Under the pieces are notes generated by a model. It searched no databases, was not told the origin of the DNA, and saw nothing but the letters and a program-made list of their open reading frames with translations. From the NCBI GenBank assembly GCA_031969915.1, contig DALYJJ010000235.1:1-6206 (forward strand): a DNA stretch of 6,206 nucleotides, given 5' to 3'. Positions within the stretch are counted from its first letter, which is position 1, and the number at the start of each line of letters is the position of its first letter. The position numbers and the translations under genes were made by a program. Shown one piece after another: positions 6,130 through 6,206 of the stretch. The DNA comes from DALYJJ01 sp031969915 (GTDB taxonomy: Bacteria > Acidobacteriota > Terriglobia > Bryobacterales > Bryobacteraceae).

Positions 6130-6206
6130 TTCGGCCCCGGCGGTCCGCCCCCCGGGTTCGGCCCCGGCGGTCCACCGCCTGGGTTCGTGCCTGGCGGACC
6201 ACCGCC
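6130..6206 (+). repeat. 27-bp tandem repeat encoding FGPGGPPPG, about 2.9 copies visible
   Basis: Units begin at 6130, 6157 and 6184; the third is cut by the window end. In the EF-hand frame they read FGPGGPPPG, FGPGGPPPG and FVPGGPP. The second copy differs from the first only at third codon positions (for example CCG to CCA), while the third carries a Gly-to-Val change, suggesting that the peptide, and hence this frame, was maintained by selection. It is likely a flexible Gly/Pro linker after the EF-hand. Confidence 0.85.

Larger units (their letters stand above)
5879..6206 (+). pseudogene. Exported EF-hand protein (possibly CotH-like), N-terminal part, frameshifted; 3' end outside window
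   Basis: A signal peptide is encoded from ATG 5879 (or ATG 5888, MNRFTLLSVALLASAAPVVA). That frame then turns into Ser/Arg/Ala-rich text typical of an out-of-frame read and stays open to the window end. A second frame carries the apparent mature protein: QRPGGPQQELKLVEKYD (from 5965), then a textbook calcium EF-hand loop DRDGNGWLDGEE (6013-6048; Asp, Asp, Asn, Asp and Glu at positions 1, 3, 5, 9 and 12), ERKAARAEI, and an Arg/Gly/Pro-rich tail. That second frame is closed by TAA at 5821 and has no ATG, GTG or TTG between there and 6001, so it cannot start by itself. The two frames join cleanly if 5948-5964 is removed. Such EF-hand plus RGG starts recall exported CotH-kinase-like proteins, but the diagnostic domain is outside the window. 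The gene may be truly broken or the sequence may be wrong. Confidence 0.6.

Noticed and set aside
6130..6206. CRISPR-like array
   Set aside because: The 27-base units are directly adjacent with no unique spacers and encode an in-frame Gly/Pro peptide.

Overview
This GC-rich window looks like chromosome from a Gram-negative, outer-membrane-bearing bacterium. The most likely source is Acidobacteriota of the Solibacter/Bryobacter type. I infer this from the gene styles: a TldD/PmbA-like protein, a double-length LptF-LptG permease, a DUF4159 protein, a secreted HpcH/HpaI-type aldolase, and an EF-hand protein with Arg/Gly/Pro-rich low complexity. The taxonomy comes from memory of such families and was not searched. 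No phage, transposon, CRISPR array, tRNA or rRNA is visible.

Layout. (1) 1-864 (+) is the C-terminal part of a TldD/PmbA-family protein that starts before the window. (2) 871-3189 (+) is a 772-residue protein with two consecutive LptF/LptG permease units, probably the whole inner-membrane pair of the LPS exporter in one chain. It starts six bases after the previous stop, in the same frame, so the two are likely one transcript. (3) 3206-4057 (-), convergent with the permease, is an HpcH/HpaI aldolase-fold protein with a signal peptide. (4) 4200-4895 (+), divergent from the aldolase across a 142-base spacer, is an AqpZ-type aquaporin. (5) 4915-5751 (-), convergent with the aquaporin, is a DUF4159 protein with an N-terminal hydrophobic segment. 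The two stop codons lie in the opposite arms of one hairpin. (6) 5879 to the window end (+), divergent from the DUF4159 gene, is the start of an exported EF-hand protein, possibly CotH-like, whose reading frame is broken near its start.

The most striking signal is at 5901-5969. A perfect 26-bp inverted repeat lies in the signal-peptide region of the last gene. The signal peptide reads in one frame and the EF-hand domain reads in another that has no ATG, GTG or TTG start. Removing 17 bases (5948-5964) from the right arm joins the two frames into a normal exported protein, with ...PVVA followed by QRPGGPQQELK. Those 17 bases are the exact reverse complement of part of the left arm, and short complementary sequences flank them. 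This is the signature of a templated quasi-palindrome mutation (fold-back template switching), or of an assembly or amplification artefact that mimics it.

Most genes here concern the cell envelope: LPS transport, water channel and exported proteins. They do not form one obvious pathway. I do not see a convincing new multi-gene system. The notable points are the fold-back mutation, the LptF-LptG fusion, the exported aldolase, a changed selectivity-filter residue in the aquaporin, and the stop-codon hairpin.
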